From NCBI RefSeq assembly GCF_002079055.1, contig NC_047489.1:293686-357685 (forward strand): a stretch of DNA of 64,000 nt, in the 5' to 3' direction. Below are positions 31,028-43,212 of this stretch, one piece after another; the stretch's first letter is position 1, and every line of letters starts with the position of its first letter. The notes under the pieces are model-generated. The model was not told where the DNA came from, searched no databases, and saw only the letters and a list, made by a program, of their open reading frames with translations. The position numbers were made by a program, and so were the translations under genes. This stretch comes from Saccharomyces paradoxus (taxonomy: Eukaryota; Ascomycota; Saccharomycetes; Saccharomycetales; Saccharomycetaceae).

Positions 31028-33166
31028 AATATCAAGATCTACTTTATCAAGAACCAATTCAATAAAACACCAAAGAAATATCTATATTATCATCCGAGTT
31101 AGGGTATTCCATGGGACAAGAGTAAAGATTTCGAACTAGGTACCACAAAAAAATAAAGAATGCATATATAGCCTGCGAAAAATCTTGAAACGCTTCACAG
31201 TCTACAGCTAATAATGACAACGGTGCAACTCTCCAATAATTAGAAAAGGAAATATCTTTTCATATGATGTATGAGGAAAATGATATTAGTAGTAAGTCAA
31301 TATGATAGTTTACGATCCATTAATCAAGATCGTTTATTTATATTTCTTTTTCAGTGGTGGATTCAATTTCAAAAAATCTGCATAAACAGTAAGCTTCATT
31401 AAAGAGTTTTTTTTCAAAAATTTTTTGTGTTCTAACATATATAGTATTTACATTCATATTGGTGAAATTAAGGACTTCTCCCACTTATGATTATCTATTC
31501 CAATTAACATACAAAATGGTTTGTAATACTATCAGGCAACTGGGCTATCCACCAGCTATTCCTGGGTTCAATATAAATACTAGACCTTTAAATAACTCTT
31601 CTTCAGCGGGGAAGTATTACCCCCAATGTGTTATGATCAAGGATAAGTAAGATAATGCTTCTACGATCCCCGCTCAACGATACGTCCATCTGAAATGGGG
31701 TGTCAGCATATTACTGGACACCTAAAAGTATCTCCTTGTCACACCGATAGATGAGGACTAATCAACGCCGACCGTACTGATTTCACTTACACAAAAAGTG
31801 AATTCGAACGCTTATGATCAAGTTTTTTTATTACACTTCCGAGCTTTTTTAGTAGGCGTGGAAGATTTACCAGAAATCATTATTGGTAATAGTTATTTCA
31901 ATGACCACTGTAAATACTCCAATTATCTACATATATATTTCCGGGATTCATTCAAGACGTGGGTATTGGTAAGTATTATTATTACTCCGATGTTTGATAA
32001 GAATATCAATAAGGCACAGGCCAAACGTTACTGATTTAGGAAATACTTATCAGTTTAGAATTCATCGAAAAGTATACTTATTAAACCCCGCCGCTAAATT
32101 ATAAAGTGTCATGTTAAAATTGGTGATAAGTGCTCAAATTGTTTGCTCGGTGATGATAAAGTTAAGACAGCTGGTCAAGAATGACTACTGATATTAATTT
32201 TGACCCTGTGATGTTTTTAGCTCTTATATAAGGGCTCATATTGAAAAGCCCTTTTATAACAAGGTTGGACATAAATTATCAATTATTGTTGATTACGCCG
32301 AAGCTGTCAGGTTATTTGATGAAAGTACTTTCCAAGACACTAAAACTTCTTAAACGAAGATGGTAAAATGCCAAAATGCAGAAGAGTGCCTTTTTTTTTT
32401 TCAAATATTACTAGTAATAAAAAGGTAAGCAAGAGAGCCATTTCATCACACAAATAAACTTAAGTGATTTTGAAAAGATATCTGAACTCAGCGCAGCTTT
32501 TTCTATTTTAAAGACTTTAGAAGAAGCTTCCTTGAAATATCCAACAGTTTTGAGTACGACTTAGCAGCTGGAATTCACACACAAATATCAATAGTGTTAT
32601 TAAAGTGCTAGGCGATCCTAGAATTGAGGACCTTTTCAATCAATAGAATGCTCTAAAGAGGTTGTTCCATAGCACTTTATCTAGATTAGCTAGACCAATG
32701 AGCATTAAAGTGATTAATATCAAGCACAACCAAAGCTCTGTAACGGGTTGCACTAAAACATCATCTTTTTGATAGAACTAACTACAACCTATACCTATTT
32801 AGCGTATAATTGCCTATTGTTATTATAAGAGGTTTTTCTTAAAAAATTTTAACCATCCTCATTCGGTAATCGTAAAGTTTTCTTCTCCATTAGATACTGG
32901 CAATTGCTAAGCAATATGGCAGGACAAATGAATAGTCGAAGTGAACTTTTGGCATAATCCTGTAGAACACAAAAAATGCTTAGGATAACAAAAAATAGTA
33001 CGTTATGCCATATATCTCCATTCCCAATTGTATCGCATTATAATATTTAATTTAAAGAAGCAGTGAATATACTTCAACATTACGCGCACCATAATAAATT
33101 AAAATTACCGCTTTAGAAAAAAATAATCTTGAGGCTAAAGGACAAAGAAAGAAATCAATACAAAAT
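31028..33166. other. Decayed region between the LTR cluster and GIT1
   Basis: About 2.1 kb with only short, interrupted frames. Stretches without ATG at 31459-31650 and 31798-32034, and others near 32460-32570 and 32640-32760, read like eroded protein (for example ISDFEKISELSAAFSILKTL and NALKRLFHSTLSRLARP). I could not assign a family. The last part must include the GIT1 3' end. Confidence 0.45.
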
Positions 33167-34723
33167 TCAACTTTGATCGATTTGTTTAACTGAGATTATC
33201 TCAGCGTTCTTCTTACTACAATCAGTAAAATTGTCTTCAACTTCAATAGTTCTAACGATTGACTCTTCATCTGTCTCATCAAAACCCATCTTACCAGTCC
33301 AGCCATTGGATACCAAATAGTTGTGAAATTCAACGTCTTGTTTCATTAAATCACTTTCAAGCGAATGTGGAACAAAGAAATACGTAATGATAACACCAAT
33401 AAGACCACAAATTGCAGCAATAATAAAAGTCCATCTTGCACCCAAATTATCTCTGATGGGTTGGAAACATTCGACACCCACTACAGAACCAATTTTACCA
33501 GTCACAGCAGATAAGCCGTAGAAAACACCTCTAACAGCGGTGGCTGACGCCTCACTGCTAATAACACCAAGCATATCACCTGGTCCGGCATTGCCTAACA
33601 TATTCATGAAAGCATAGAAGATAATAAACAAGGGAGTAATTTTTTTTAATTGGTCGTACGCACAACCTATGATTAGGCCAAAGATGATATATCCAGAGAA
33701 ACCAAACATCAATGTATATTTACGACCAATACGATCAGACAGATAGGCACCAATTGGAACACCCAGTACAGCTAGAACACCCAGTAATAAATTCCACTCT
33801 GCCACTTTTACTAAATTATTTTGATCCTTGATAACGGAACTAATAATTGTAGAACTGAAAATACCATTTGGGAAGGTGACAAAATCATACATAAACCAGG
33901 TACCACATGTACCGAGTAACCTTTTCCAATAAAATTTCAATGCTAGAAAATATGGTATATTTCTTCTGATTCTACCTTTTTCATACACTTCTGTAGTGGC
34001 AGTCTTCCATCTGAAATAGAACACACTCAATGGCCAGAAGCAACCTATGGCAAAAACGGTCCTCCAGATCGCCTCTAAATGTTTCGTTCCTGAACAGATT
34101 TTGTAGACAATTAAAAAGATGATGGTAGCAAATGGACCGCCGAAGGCTAGTGGTAGATTTGTTACCATAACTAGGATACCGCCTCTTTTGGTTGTGGTAT
34201 ATTCATTAGCAGACTCATTAGCACTTAATGTACTAGTAGGATATTCTGCACCAACGCCGATACCTACTAAACCTCTCATAACTGTTAACATCCAAAACAT
34301 ACCAGGAACAGTAGTACCATGAGAAGCAGCACACAGAGCGCTACCAATAACCAAGATAGCCGTAGCTACAAGGATACATGATTTTCTACTATAATAATCA
34401 GCAGCGATACCCATAAAAAATTGACCAAAAATAATACCAACTAAAGCTGCGTTGGAAACTCTAGTTGACACTTTTGAGCTATAATTTTTCTTACCGTACT
34501 CCATAGCGAATACCTTATTCAACATACTCATTGAACCATTCACATAACCATCACTTATTAGAGCGAAACCGGACGCAATGATTGTAACTATGTTTTTCCA
34601 TTTATCTTTCTTTGAGGTTTCAGTACGAGTTGCACGTCTTTCGGCATCATATTTTATGATTCTAGGATTAGTGTTCTCGTTCACTTCCTTCTCATTTACC
34701 GATGTGGTGTCCTTATCTTCCAT
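33167..34723 (-). CDS. GIT1: Git1, glycerophosphoinositol/glycerophosphocholine permease
   Basis: The protein has 518 residues from ATG 34723-34721, the S. cerevisiae length. It is a major facilitator superfamily protein of the phosphate:H+ symporter type with about 12 membrane segments. The first segment follows IVTIIASGFALISDGY, and the motif GIAADYYSRKSCI between segments 2 and 3 corresponds to the MFS G-x-x-x-D-x-x-x-R/K loop. Its counterpart in the second half is SDRIGRKYT. In S. cerevisiae Git1 takes up glycerophosphoinositol and glycerophosphocholine as phosphate and inositol sources and is induced by phosphate limitation through Pho2/Pho4. A CACGTG is present 515 bp upstream. The gene lies just beyond the tRNA boundary of HMR. 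No damage was seen. Confidence 0.95.
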   Translation of the reverse strand: MEDKDTTSVNEKEVNENTNPRIIKYDAERRATRTETSKKDKWKNIVTIIASGFALISDGYVNGSMSMLNKVFAMEYGKKNYSSKVSTRVSNAALVGIIFGQFFMGIAADYYSRKSCILVATAILVIGSALCAASHGTTVPGMFWMLTVMRGLVGIGVGAEYPTSTLSANESANEYTTTKRGGILVMVTNLPLAFGGPFATIIFLIVYKICSGTKHLEAIWRTVFAIGCFWPLSVFYFRWKTATTEVYEKGRIRRNIPYFLALKFYWKRLLGTCGTWFMYDFVTFPNGIFSSTIISSVIKDQNNLVKVAEWNLLLGVLAVLGVPIGAYLSDRIGRKYTLMFGFSGYIIFGLIIGCAYDQLKKITPLFIIFYAFMNMLGNAGPGDMLGVISSEASATAVRGVFYGLSAVTGKIGSVVGVECFQPIRDNLGARWTFIIAAICGLIGVIITYFFVPHSLESDLMKQDVEFHNYLVSNGWTGKMGFDETDEESIVRTIEVEDNFTDCSKKNAEIISVKQIDQS

Positions 34724-36226
34724 TTTTGAGCGTATTCTATATTTTGATTATAAGGCAAAAAAGATTAACTGACGTCTGCGGTTGGTTAACTAGTCAATAA
34801 GAGGGGAAAACCAACACTATGGTGAACATCTGCTACCACCACATTCATCGGGGTTTATATATTCATCAGTTTTCCTATTTTATTCAGACACATTCTTGTA
34901 GTCTTCCAGCAGATGTCCCTCACCAAAAGAAACTAAGATAGCCAAGTTGAAAAACTAGGTTAACTGAAGAACTAAGTTAACCAATGTTGGAAAATAATCG
35001 TACGATACAGTGCACGGAATGCCTTACGCCTATATAATCAATCCATCCTAAGTGGGGGTCTAATAAGGCAATTTATGAATATAAAGATGAATGTGGCGTC
35101 AAACGGCAACGTGGAAGGCCTAAAATCCAATCATATAGCCCCTATTATTCGAAAATTATTGTACTTGGTATAAGATTCTACGCCGCTATCACTACGTGCT
35201 GCTTGCTTTTGATTCTTAGCTTTCTTTACTAGCAATCCACGTGTACCGCGAAAAGTATTAATCATTCAGACACTCTGGCATTTAGGGGATACTGTCAAAA
35301 GGAGTATGCTCAATACTGTCATAATCCTATGCACGTTCTTTTTTAATTATCTTGGCAAAACGTGGGGCTCGAACTTTTATAACGCAGAGCGACATCTGTG
35401 GCTATGCAGTCAAGAAAAGTTAACTACTCATCATCATGCTATAATGTGCAAATGGTATTTATCGTAGAGACATACCGCCAATGTACCGTTAGAAGTATAC
35501 TTCTTGAAATGTTGATACGATAACATGAATTTTTCGATAACTAACAACCTTATATTCGCTTATTTTTCTGTTTTTTTCAAAAGCGGTAGTTGTTGCAGCC
35601 TTATCGCAGATATAGATATAAATTTTTTGACAATTCTCTTTCGCTTCCTTCTTTTTTGCTTACTGGTGTATCAGTAGCGAGCATACACTAACCGCTTAAT
35701 TGTTGTAAACAAATACTAATAAAAACTTGTATACAGTAAGTCGAGGATATAATGATTATTCTGTCCTTGTTTACTGCATCCTGACTTGAATCGAGCCACC
35801 ATTTGTGTTGGTTGGGAAAACGATTATGAATAGAAATAACTGCAACTAGGGGCTGTTAATTCTTGCGTGCCTCTGTGTCAATCGGCGAAAGATAAGAGGA
35901 CAATAGAAGAGAAAGTGGCGACTTCAATGGCGATTATATTGCGCCTGCCATTCTAATCTTTTTTTAACACGAAGAATTTAGGAACACCATAATTCGAATA
36001 TAAAGATATGGTGTTTAAGAAAATTTTGTTTCGTTGCGATATGGTTTTATGTGAACATATCGTGTTCATCGAGCTTCAAATCCCTAAACCATTTCTCGCA
36101 CTATACTCACAACAAAGGTGAATGGAAATTTCAGATAATGCACAATATTGAAAAAATGCTTCTGCTTACTTTTGTTAAAAAAAAATGTACGTTTATTTAG
36201 TCTATGTGGAAAAAAAAAAAAAAAAA
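34724..36226. promoter_or_regulatory. GIT1 upstream region and spacer to the VPS10-like gene
   Basis: No gene is supported in these 1.5 kb. A Pho4-type CACGTG lies at 35238-35243 (ATCCACGTGTACC). Weaker ACGTG cores occur near 35107 and 35366. GIT1 is Pho4-dependent in S. cerevisiae, so these are plausible sites. A 15-base poly-A run is at about 36211-36226, beside the 3' end of the VPS10-like fragment. Confidence 0.45.
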
Positions 36227-38584
36227 TTACTTGTCCTCGTTGCGTGCAGCTGTTGAATCAGGCTTGTGTGCTGGCAATGCGTCTGGAATGTCGCTAGTGA
36301 CAGGCTGGTCTGTCTGTGACGTCCGCTCTTGTTCAGGTGTGCGAGCAGCCTCTTGCTCGATTTCAGAATTACTGCCTTGATCTGTGAAACTGGATAAATC
36401 GTTGGCGTCTTGATGCAAGCCATCTGATTCATTTGAAAACTGACCATGAAGCAGTGAAGAGTAAGTAGGACCTTTTCTGTTGCCAAAACTTGCCCTTAAT
36501 CTTGAAGAAAAGTGTGCTGCACCTGCCTTCGGGCGCTGAAACGCAGACTTGGTAATTAAAGAAAGGTATAAGCCTAGTTTAACAATGATGTTGGCAACTC
36601 TATCAGTATTATTGTTTTCTATCAGTCCATCGTCTCCTAGTCTAATTTCTTCAAATCTTGAAAACCCTCCATTTCTTCTGATACCTCTATCATATACAAA
36701 CCATGCGGCAAAGAAAATAACGAGAAGAATTGTAACAAACACCAATACATAAGCACCGGTGTTTGTAGGGTATTTTTCTTTGAATGCCCATTCTTTTCCG
36801 GGACAAGGGTGTGGGGCTAAATGGGCATCCAATTTCAGGCCACCTTTACAAGTTGATAAGGGAATTTTCCTATAGCCGGAGGATTCAAAATATTCAATTA
36901 AATCTGGCTCCTTTTTACAGATATCGGCAGCATTGGCTGAACTCAAGCCTTTGACTAATTTACAAGTACCATCTTTGGCTTTATAAAAGTTATAGTCACA
37001 CTCGAAATCATGTCTTGTACATGGACAGTTTTTGACGTTCCTGGAAAATTCAGAAAGTGGAACATTCCCAATAAAACACTTTTCATCGGTTTTACGTAAA
37101 AATTCTGTTCTATGGCCAAATAGACAACCATTATGGGAACCCAGAGGAGAGTATTCAAAGTCTGCGCTTTCTTTACTGGTAATACCAAACTTGCATTGCC
37201 TCTCGAAGATGTTTCTAAAATCGATTGTGTATGTTCTGAATGAACCACTCCCCATGTTTTTTGCTTCTCCAAATAGCAGAAACCTTAAAGCAGAATCTCT
37301 GGGAACGGTGGTAATGTCCTTTACGAAGACCTTATCACCACAGAACTTGTAATCTTTCCATGTTTTACCAAAATCAGTGGAGTAGGAAATAGAATCAGTT
37401 TCTGCATTTTCAGGCACCAGAACTAAGACTCCACCATGATCACCGTACTCCCATTGATGAGGGCCTTTCTTAACTTCAGCCCACGTCTCTCCTCCATCAG
37501 TGGTTAAGAAAGTGGAACACTCCTCATATGGTAGAAGCCTATCCCCGACGTTTCCGACACCAAACATCATTCCTAACGCAGAACCGGAAGAATTTGTATC
37601 TCTTATATCCTTACGTTCAGTGTAGCCATGAAAATGTGGAGAACACTTATCTAATGATACAGAATCGTAAGAAAACTTTTTCCCTTCCGAATCCTTCTTT
37701 GGAGGTTTCAAAAAGTTCCAATCTGAACCTTCATTAAAGGTAATCTTCGTCTTCAATTGTTCGTCTTCCTTATTCTCAGCAACCTTGTCACTATTCGAAA
37801 CGATGTTGACGAGGATAATGCTTTCAAGACCTTGAACTTTTTCAAAGTCTATATAACCCAATGTATTTCTATTAACAGCATGCTCCAAGGTGACAAAAGA
37901 AGTACCATTTGAGTTGGATTTCAAAAGATTACCAAAATCGCGTCCTGATTCTATGTTTGTTGCCACATGTATAAATATCGATCCCTCCTCGGATCCTAAA
38001 ATAGTAAATGCCTCCTGCTTCCCAATGTCTTCACCATATGGGAACTTTGCCTCGGCAAACTCAGCACCATCAATAGTTACATATGCCCTTAACTCATTGT
38101 TTTCATGAGGCACGGCAACAATGATATAGCCACCAGTAGACAAGTAACCGATAATGTTTTCAAAGACGGTTGTTTTATCACTGTGGAAAAAATCTACAGA
38201 AGAAACTAAGCTTCTCGTTTCTGAAGACTTTTCCTTTACTTGGCACATAACCATCTCCTCATTTGACGGATATTTGAAAAGTGTGCCTGCGAACTCACAA
38301 TGAATTGCACTATCAAGCATTTCTGTAAAAGTTTCACCCCCATCTTTGGTGAGGTATGCTACGGCATGACATTCTGGACTTAAGATTGATTCACAATTCT
38401 TACCACCATAATAAATAAATGTATCCTGTGCTTTAGCGCTAAAATCCAGTGGCATACCTAATTGCCTGGCTTCAGGCAATTTAGCTATCATAAAAGAGTA
38501 TCCTCTATCGTGAGTTAAAAAGATGTTACCTTTGGAGCCAAACAAATAAGCTGAAGAATTGAAATATGGGTTGAACACAACTTC
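36227..38584 (-). pseudogene. VPS10/VTH-type sorting receptor, C-terminal half (no start codon)
   Basis: The frame is open from the insertion boundary at 38584 to the stop at 36227 and covers about 785 residues, beginning [20 protein letters not shown]. No ATG opens it: a TAA lies just upstream inside the insertion, and the first ATG is about 25 codons in. It carries Asp-box beta-propeller repeats ([42 protein letters not shown]), the cysteine-rich 10CC module ([13 protein letters not shown]), a membrane segment ([26 protein letters not shown]) and an acidic cytosolic tail. Vps10 family receptors carry carboxypeptidase Y from the late Golgi to endosomes. S. cerevisiae has fragments YCR099C-YCR101C here, which are shorter. 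Otherwise the reading frame is clean over 2.3 kb. Confidence 0.9.
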
Positions 38585-38675
38585 ATATTAAAACTATAAA
38601 TATATATTATAATAATATATTAACATAATATTAAGCCTTTATATATTTCATATAATATCAGTCCCAAATAATGAC
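38585..38675. other. 91-bp AT-rich insertion splitting the VPS10-like gene
   Basis: Reading the minus strand, family sequence runs to KRFDTDDKKI, is interrupted by 91 bp, and resumes with EVVFNP, which are adjacent in Vps10/Vth proteins as I remember them. The insert has about 13 G/C in 91 bases (14%), far below the flanks. Composition and size suit a captured piece of mitochondrial DNA, but the source is not proven. Confidence 0.6.
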
Positions 38676-38718
38676 AATTTTTTTGTCGTCAGTGTCAAAT
38701 CTTTTTATTGCTTATCCA

Positions 38719-41004
38719 TCATAGTGGGATAAAGGTGCATATCTCATCGAATTCAGCATGACCAAAAGATTCAATCCGTAGCTTATCGAAATATTGATAA
38801 AATTGAATTTTAAAGTCAAATTTGTTTCCAGCAGTTACTATTTCGTTGCCATTAGAGCCCTCCTTTGAAATTTCATCACATGGAATGTCTACGGGCTCAA
38901 TTTTCATGGGTGTTTTACATTTATCACCTTTGATTAGTTGTAATGGCTCTACTAATACAGATTTACTCTTCGATTTGTCACATATATCGGAAAGAGCAAT
39001 TAGATTATGATCTGGTACACACTGGCCGTTTGTGTCCCTAACGAATTCAAACGAACATTCGTAGTCTGATGCAGAACAGCTGTCACAAGGAATTTCGTGT
39101 AAACTCAAATCTTTGAACGCTTTTTTTACCAAACAACGGGCGTCTTGTTTCCTCCTTCTATACTTGTATTTGGCGCCATTAACACATTTCCCGTCCGCCA
39201 AATTCCAGTCTTCAAAATCTTCCTCTTCACACGATTTATAGTCAAATGCAGCAGAAAAATCAATTGCATACACGATACTTCCTGAAAGGTATGAGATGTT
39301 GGAGACGTTTCCTTCTTGACTGGCCTTAGTAACTAGATCCCCGATTAGAATAAATTTTGAGCCAGATCCGTCTGGTGCTGTATTAATCAATTTGGATGGA
39401 CAGATACCACTTATACCATCAGTTAGCTCATATTCACTCCATGTTCTACCTTGGTCTAAAGAAAAATAAAGTTTGGATTGTACATCACCATCTTTATTTG
39501 AAGGATACGGGATATATACAACGATATTTCCCAGATCACCAGTAGCATATAGCCCAGAAGAATTATGGGCCAATCTCCATGTTAGACCGCTGTCCCTAGA
39601 GATGAAAGTTTTTTGGTTTTTCCGATCAAATTCGCTGCCATCGCCAACAGAACCTGTCATTAATATGATTCCGGCAGAAGGATTTGAAACTCTTAGGTTA
39701 TAAAAATAACCCTGAAGCGAGCATCTGTCAGGCCTAGTGATATCACAGCCGAATGAATTTGCATTTTCTCGGTCAACAACTTTCAAATTTGACCATGTGA
39801 GGCCGTTATCAACAGATATTTTAGTTTCTCCTCTGGCTATCTTTCCATCATATTTTCCTTTGCGATGAAGGTGGTCAATGGAGGGACGAAACGATCCAAA
39901 TATTGTTCCTTTCAAGAAATCGGGAGAAGTGAGCCTAATATCTCCAAACCGATAGTTTGGTGTCCATTCAACAGGTGAAAATTTCAACCCTTGAGAATCT
40001 GATATTAAAATCTCTGAGGAAGCTGGTTGATCGTTTTTCTCATCTGTGAATACTGTAGATATAGGAAGGATGATTCTTCCGATAGAATCTTCATGAATCT
40101 TACCCACTTCGACGTCCCGTAATTGAGTAGGCAGTTGTGCCTTTTGAAAAGTAGATGCATCATTGGATATCCAGATGTCCATAGATGACATCTCATTATG
40201 CCCGTCGTCTTGCGTTAAAACGACCACATGAGACTTCAATATCTTGTATCGATTAACAATTTTATCTTTGAATTCATCGAATTCTTTAAAGGTTCTGCCT
40301 CCATCACTACTCAAAGCCAATTGAGTGTAAGTATCAGTTAAGCGATATTCCTCATCGTACTCACGGTTAGAGAACAAACAGAGTATCGAAGCATCATTAC
40401 CAGTAAAATCAGAATCCTTGCTAGACTTAATGAAGTCACAGCTTGAGGTTGTTATATCGTCCTCGTTTTTCTTTTCCAAGGAAGGTTCAATTTTGAAAAA
40501 GGATTCTCCATCATCGGTCAAGTAAATTTCACTTGGATCATCTACAACATCTGCGTTTATCATATAGCTGTAGCAATTCGCAATAATAAACTCTTTTTTT
40601 GTGGGATGAGTAGTTATAAAACAGTCGCCATCTAAATATTCTTCAGTTGAGGGTATAGTTAAAGCCCTCCATGACCCCCCACGGTCATCGGTAATATAGA
40701 ACTTGGGTGATTCACATATAAAAGCGAAACCTCTTTCCTGTCCATGGAAAGGATCAACAGTAAATTTAAAAATACGCTCTTCAATTTCTTTGACCGTTTC
40801 CCAATTTTCCCCAGCATCGAAACTTATCCACACGACCCCCCAACCATCTAATCTGATCGAAGTGTTGGAATCATCAAAACTCACTAGATTAAATGATATT
40901 TTTTCTATGAGATTCTCCGTCACTTTAGGGACGAATTCCTCTGCACTGAATAACGGAAGAAGTATGAAGATCCAAATAATATATAGGGCATGAAATAATA
41001 TCAT
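38719..41004 (-). pseudogene. VPS10/VTH-type sorting receptor, N-terminal half
   Basis: ATG 41004-41002 opens 761 residues. Residues 1-21 are a signal peptide (MILFHALYIIWIFILLPLFS-A). The first beta-propeller follows, with Asp-box repeats (FDAGENWE, TDDRGGSWRA, SSDGGRTFKEF, SRDSGLTWRLA, SLDQGRTWSEY), then the first 10CC module (CDSCSASDYECSFEF). Family homology reaches FYQYFD and then the frame shifts: the last 18 or so residues before the stop are out of frame. In the correct frame VMLNSMRY..SHYDG is followed by a TAA where a Gln codon is expected, then AIKRFDTDDKKI. The lesions are therefore small indels, one stop and the 91-bp insertion. A secreted N-terminal protein could still be made. 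S. cerevisiae YCR101C corresponds to part of this. Confidence 0.88.
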
Positions 41005-43212
41005 AATTGAGGATCTTTTACCTTTTATTAGTTCAGAGTTTTTTCAGAGCTCGGAACTTTACATTACGATTCAACTGACCAAAAAAAAAGGATGTGAAGG
41101 ATCTTCTGGTTGCATATTGGCGAGTTTTAAATATATCTTGGCGCAGCAGGTTGCAAAAAAATATTCTAATAATATTCCAAAAATACCGAGCTCAGATAAT
41201 TGCAATTATTTTGAGTTTGGTAATCTTGAATTGATCATGTTCGCTTCCTATTCAACCTTCGGGGTAACGTGTTTACCATTTTTAATGATGGAAACCAATA
41301 GATAGAACTAGGAACCTAGGAAAAGATACATTGATTTGCTAATGCTGCCAGGAATACGCTAATACTATAAAGGAGGCACCTTGTTGAACCTAATTTGTAA
41401 ATTTAGAGGATAAGCGTTTTTAAGGGGTATGGTCCAGAACAGTGACTGCAAAACAAATTTTAAATGGTGAACAATTGTTTTCACTATATTCAATTGATGC
41501 AGCTTGAGATGACGTTAGAGGTTTATTGTAGTACAGGCATTATTTTGATATGTCGAGGCATTGAAGTATCAATATACATATTATCGGCGTGCAGCTACCT
41601 AACTGTCTCTCTCACACCGTGGTCTTTTCGAATGCAACAACTTTCAAGTTAAGTAAAAATGATTTATTCTATAAAGTATGTATTTAGTGGGAAAGAATCG
41701 ACAGACCTGCTTGCCAAGTTCTCTTTCTAAGCAATTGAGCTTGCCAGTCCCCCTGAAAATGCTAAGGCCCGTGTGCGACTCTTCCCATTATCTAGATATG
41801 TGGCTGAATCAAAAGTTAAATCAGAGAAAAATGCACAAGAATCCACTATATTGAACAGTGCTTGACCATCAATACTAATATTTGCACTTCAATATCATAT
41901 ATTCAAGCCCACCCGCAAAGAATAATCGGTTGAGGTTATATCATCTGGCCCGATCATGTAACATAGCCAAGTAGCTCCATTCAAAAGGGTAGTGCGATAT
42001 TTGATGAGACCTTGAACTAAGTTGCTTGATGATTCAGAAACAATGGTTTTGAACCAATTTTGGCATTTAAAGAGCCATAATTTCCCTCATATACGCTTTA
42101 GTTGATAAGTTAATTGCATATCAGCTGACAGAGGTGACAAAAGCTTTCAAGAACTTGAATCTGAAAAGCCGGCTATCGGGACTCCTTTATGCTGAATCCT
42201 TTGGCTCTTTTATCGTGCATTAGTCGCTCATCTATCATATTCACAAAATTTGTCATTTTCTGGTCATTGTATTGCATATTAGCCGAAGGAAATGTTATTT
42301 TATCCTCTGTTATGATCTCCGTACCAGGGTATTTGTTGCTACACCTAATTCTTCTCTTGATAGCGTGGCATAAATATTTTGTTTTGATGCCTTGTTGGGC
42401 TAGGCATTTTGATAATTACGTATATATATAGTAACGTAAAAAGAGCTTTATCATAAACAGGCAAGGAAAGAAGGTATGCCACGTATCCTTAAACCTATCA
42501 ATAATAATTTTCACAGTTATGGGAGACAGAAGATGGACTCAATTACGTAGTGATGAATGCCCATACATTCCAGCCAGTTTAAATTTGTAATCGCAATATT
42601 ACATAATGGCTCAGTTTAAATGGTAAGCTATCACATTATCATATTTAATAATTACTCTGAAACAGGTTCTCGACACTGGAATCTGCTGTGAGAATGACCT
42701 AAAGGGTAAAAACTTTCTTTTAATAATATAAGTCAAGCGCAAGACTATTGAAGAGAAATTCATGAAATTTTGTATGTGTTCTAATGCATTTCTTTAGTCC
42801 GTTTTTCGCATTGGAAAAGTGTGTCAGAAATGTAGTAAAATGCGGCGCAGGCGTTTAGACAGCGAGCCGTTACTATAAGAGGGGAAGTTCTTCGAAGAAT
42901 TTCGCTAGTTATTATTACAGTGTATTAAATTTCGCCAAGGCTTTGCCAATGAAAGCGAGTGCATAATTTTATGTGCTTGGTACATATGAAATCAATCGAT
43001 ATGTAGTAATTGGATTGCGGATGGGAAAAACACATTTACCATGGAAGCGTGATTCACAACAAATTGCACAATGGACTATGATCTTTCCAAAAGTCTCCTC
43101 TGTTGCCCCTACAAGGGGTGATCAATAATAAGCAATCCTATTAAAAAACCTAAGTCACTATAACTAAACGTAATAACTATGTATATGAAAGAAAATTTTA
43201 TCGGTTTGTCAT
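41005..43212. other. Spacer between VPS10-like gene and YCR102C-like gene
   Basis: 2.2 kb without a supported gene. Two interrupted stretches look like eroded coding sequence on the plus strand: about 41660-41860 ([34 protein letters not shown]) and about 42140-42430, where a 76-residue frame without ATG is hydrophobic (FVIFWSLYCILAEGNVILSSV). I could not assign a family; a DUP/COS-type membrane protein remnant is one possibility for the second. Confidence 0.4.
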
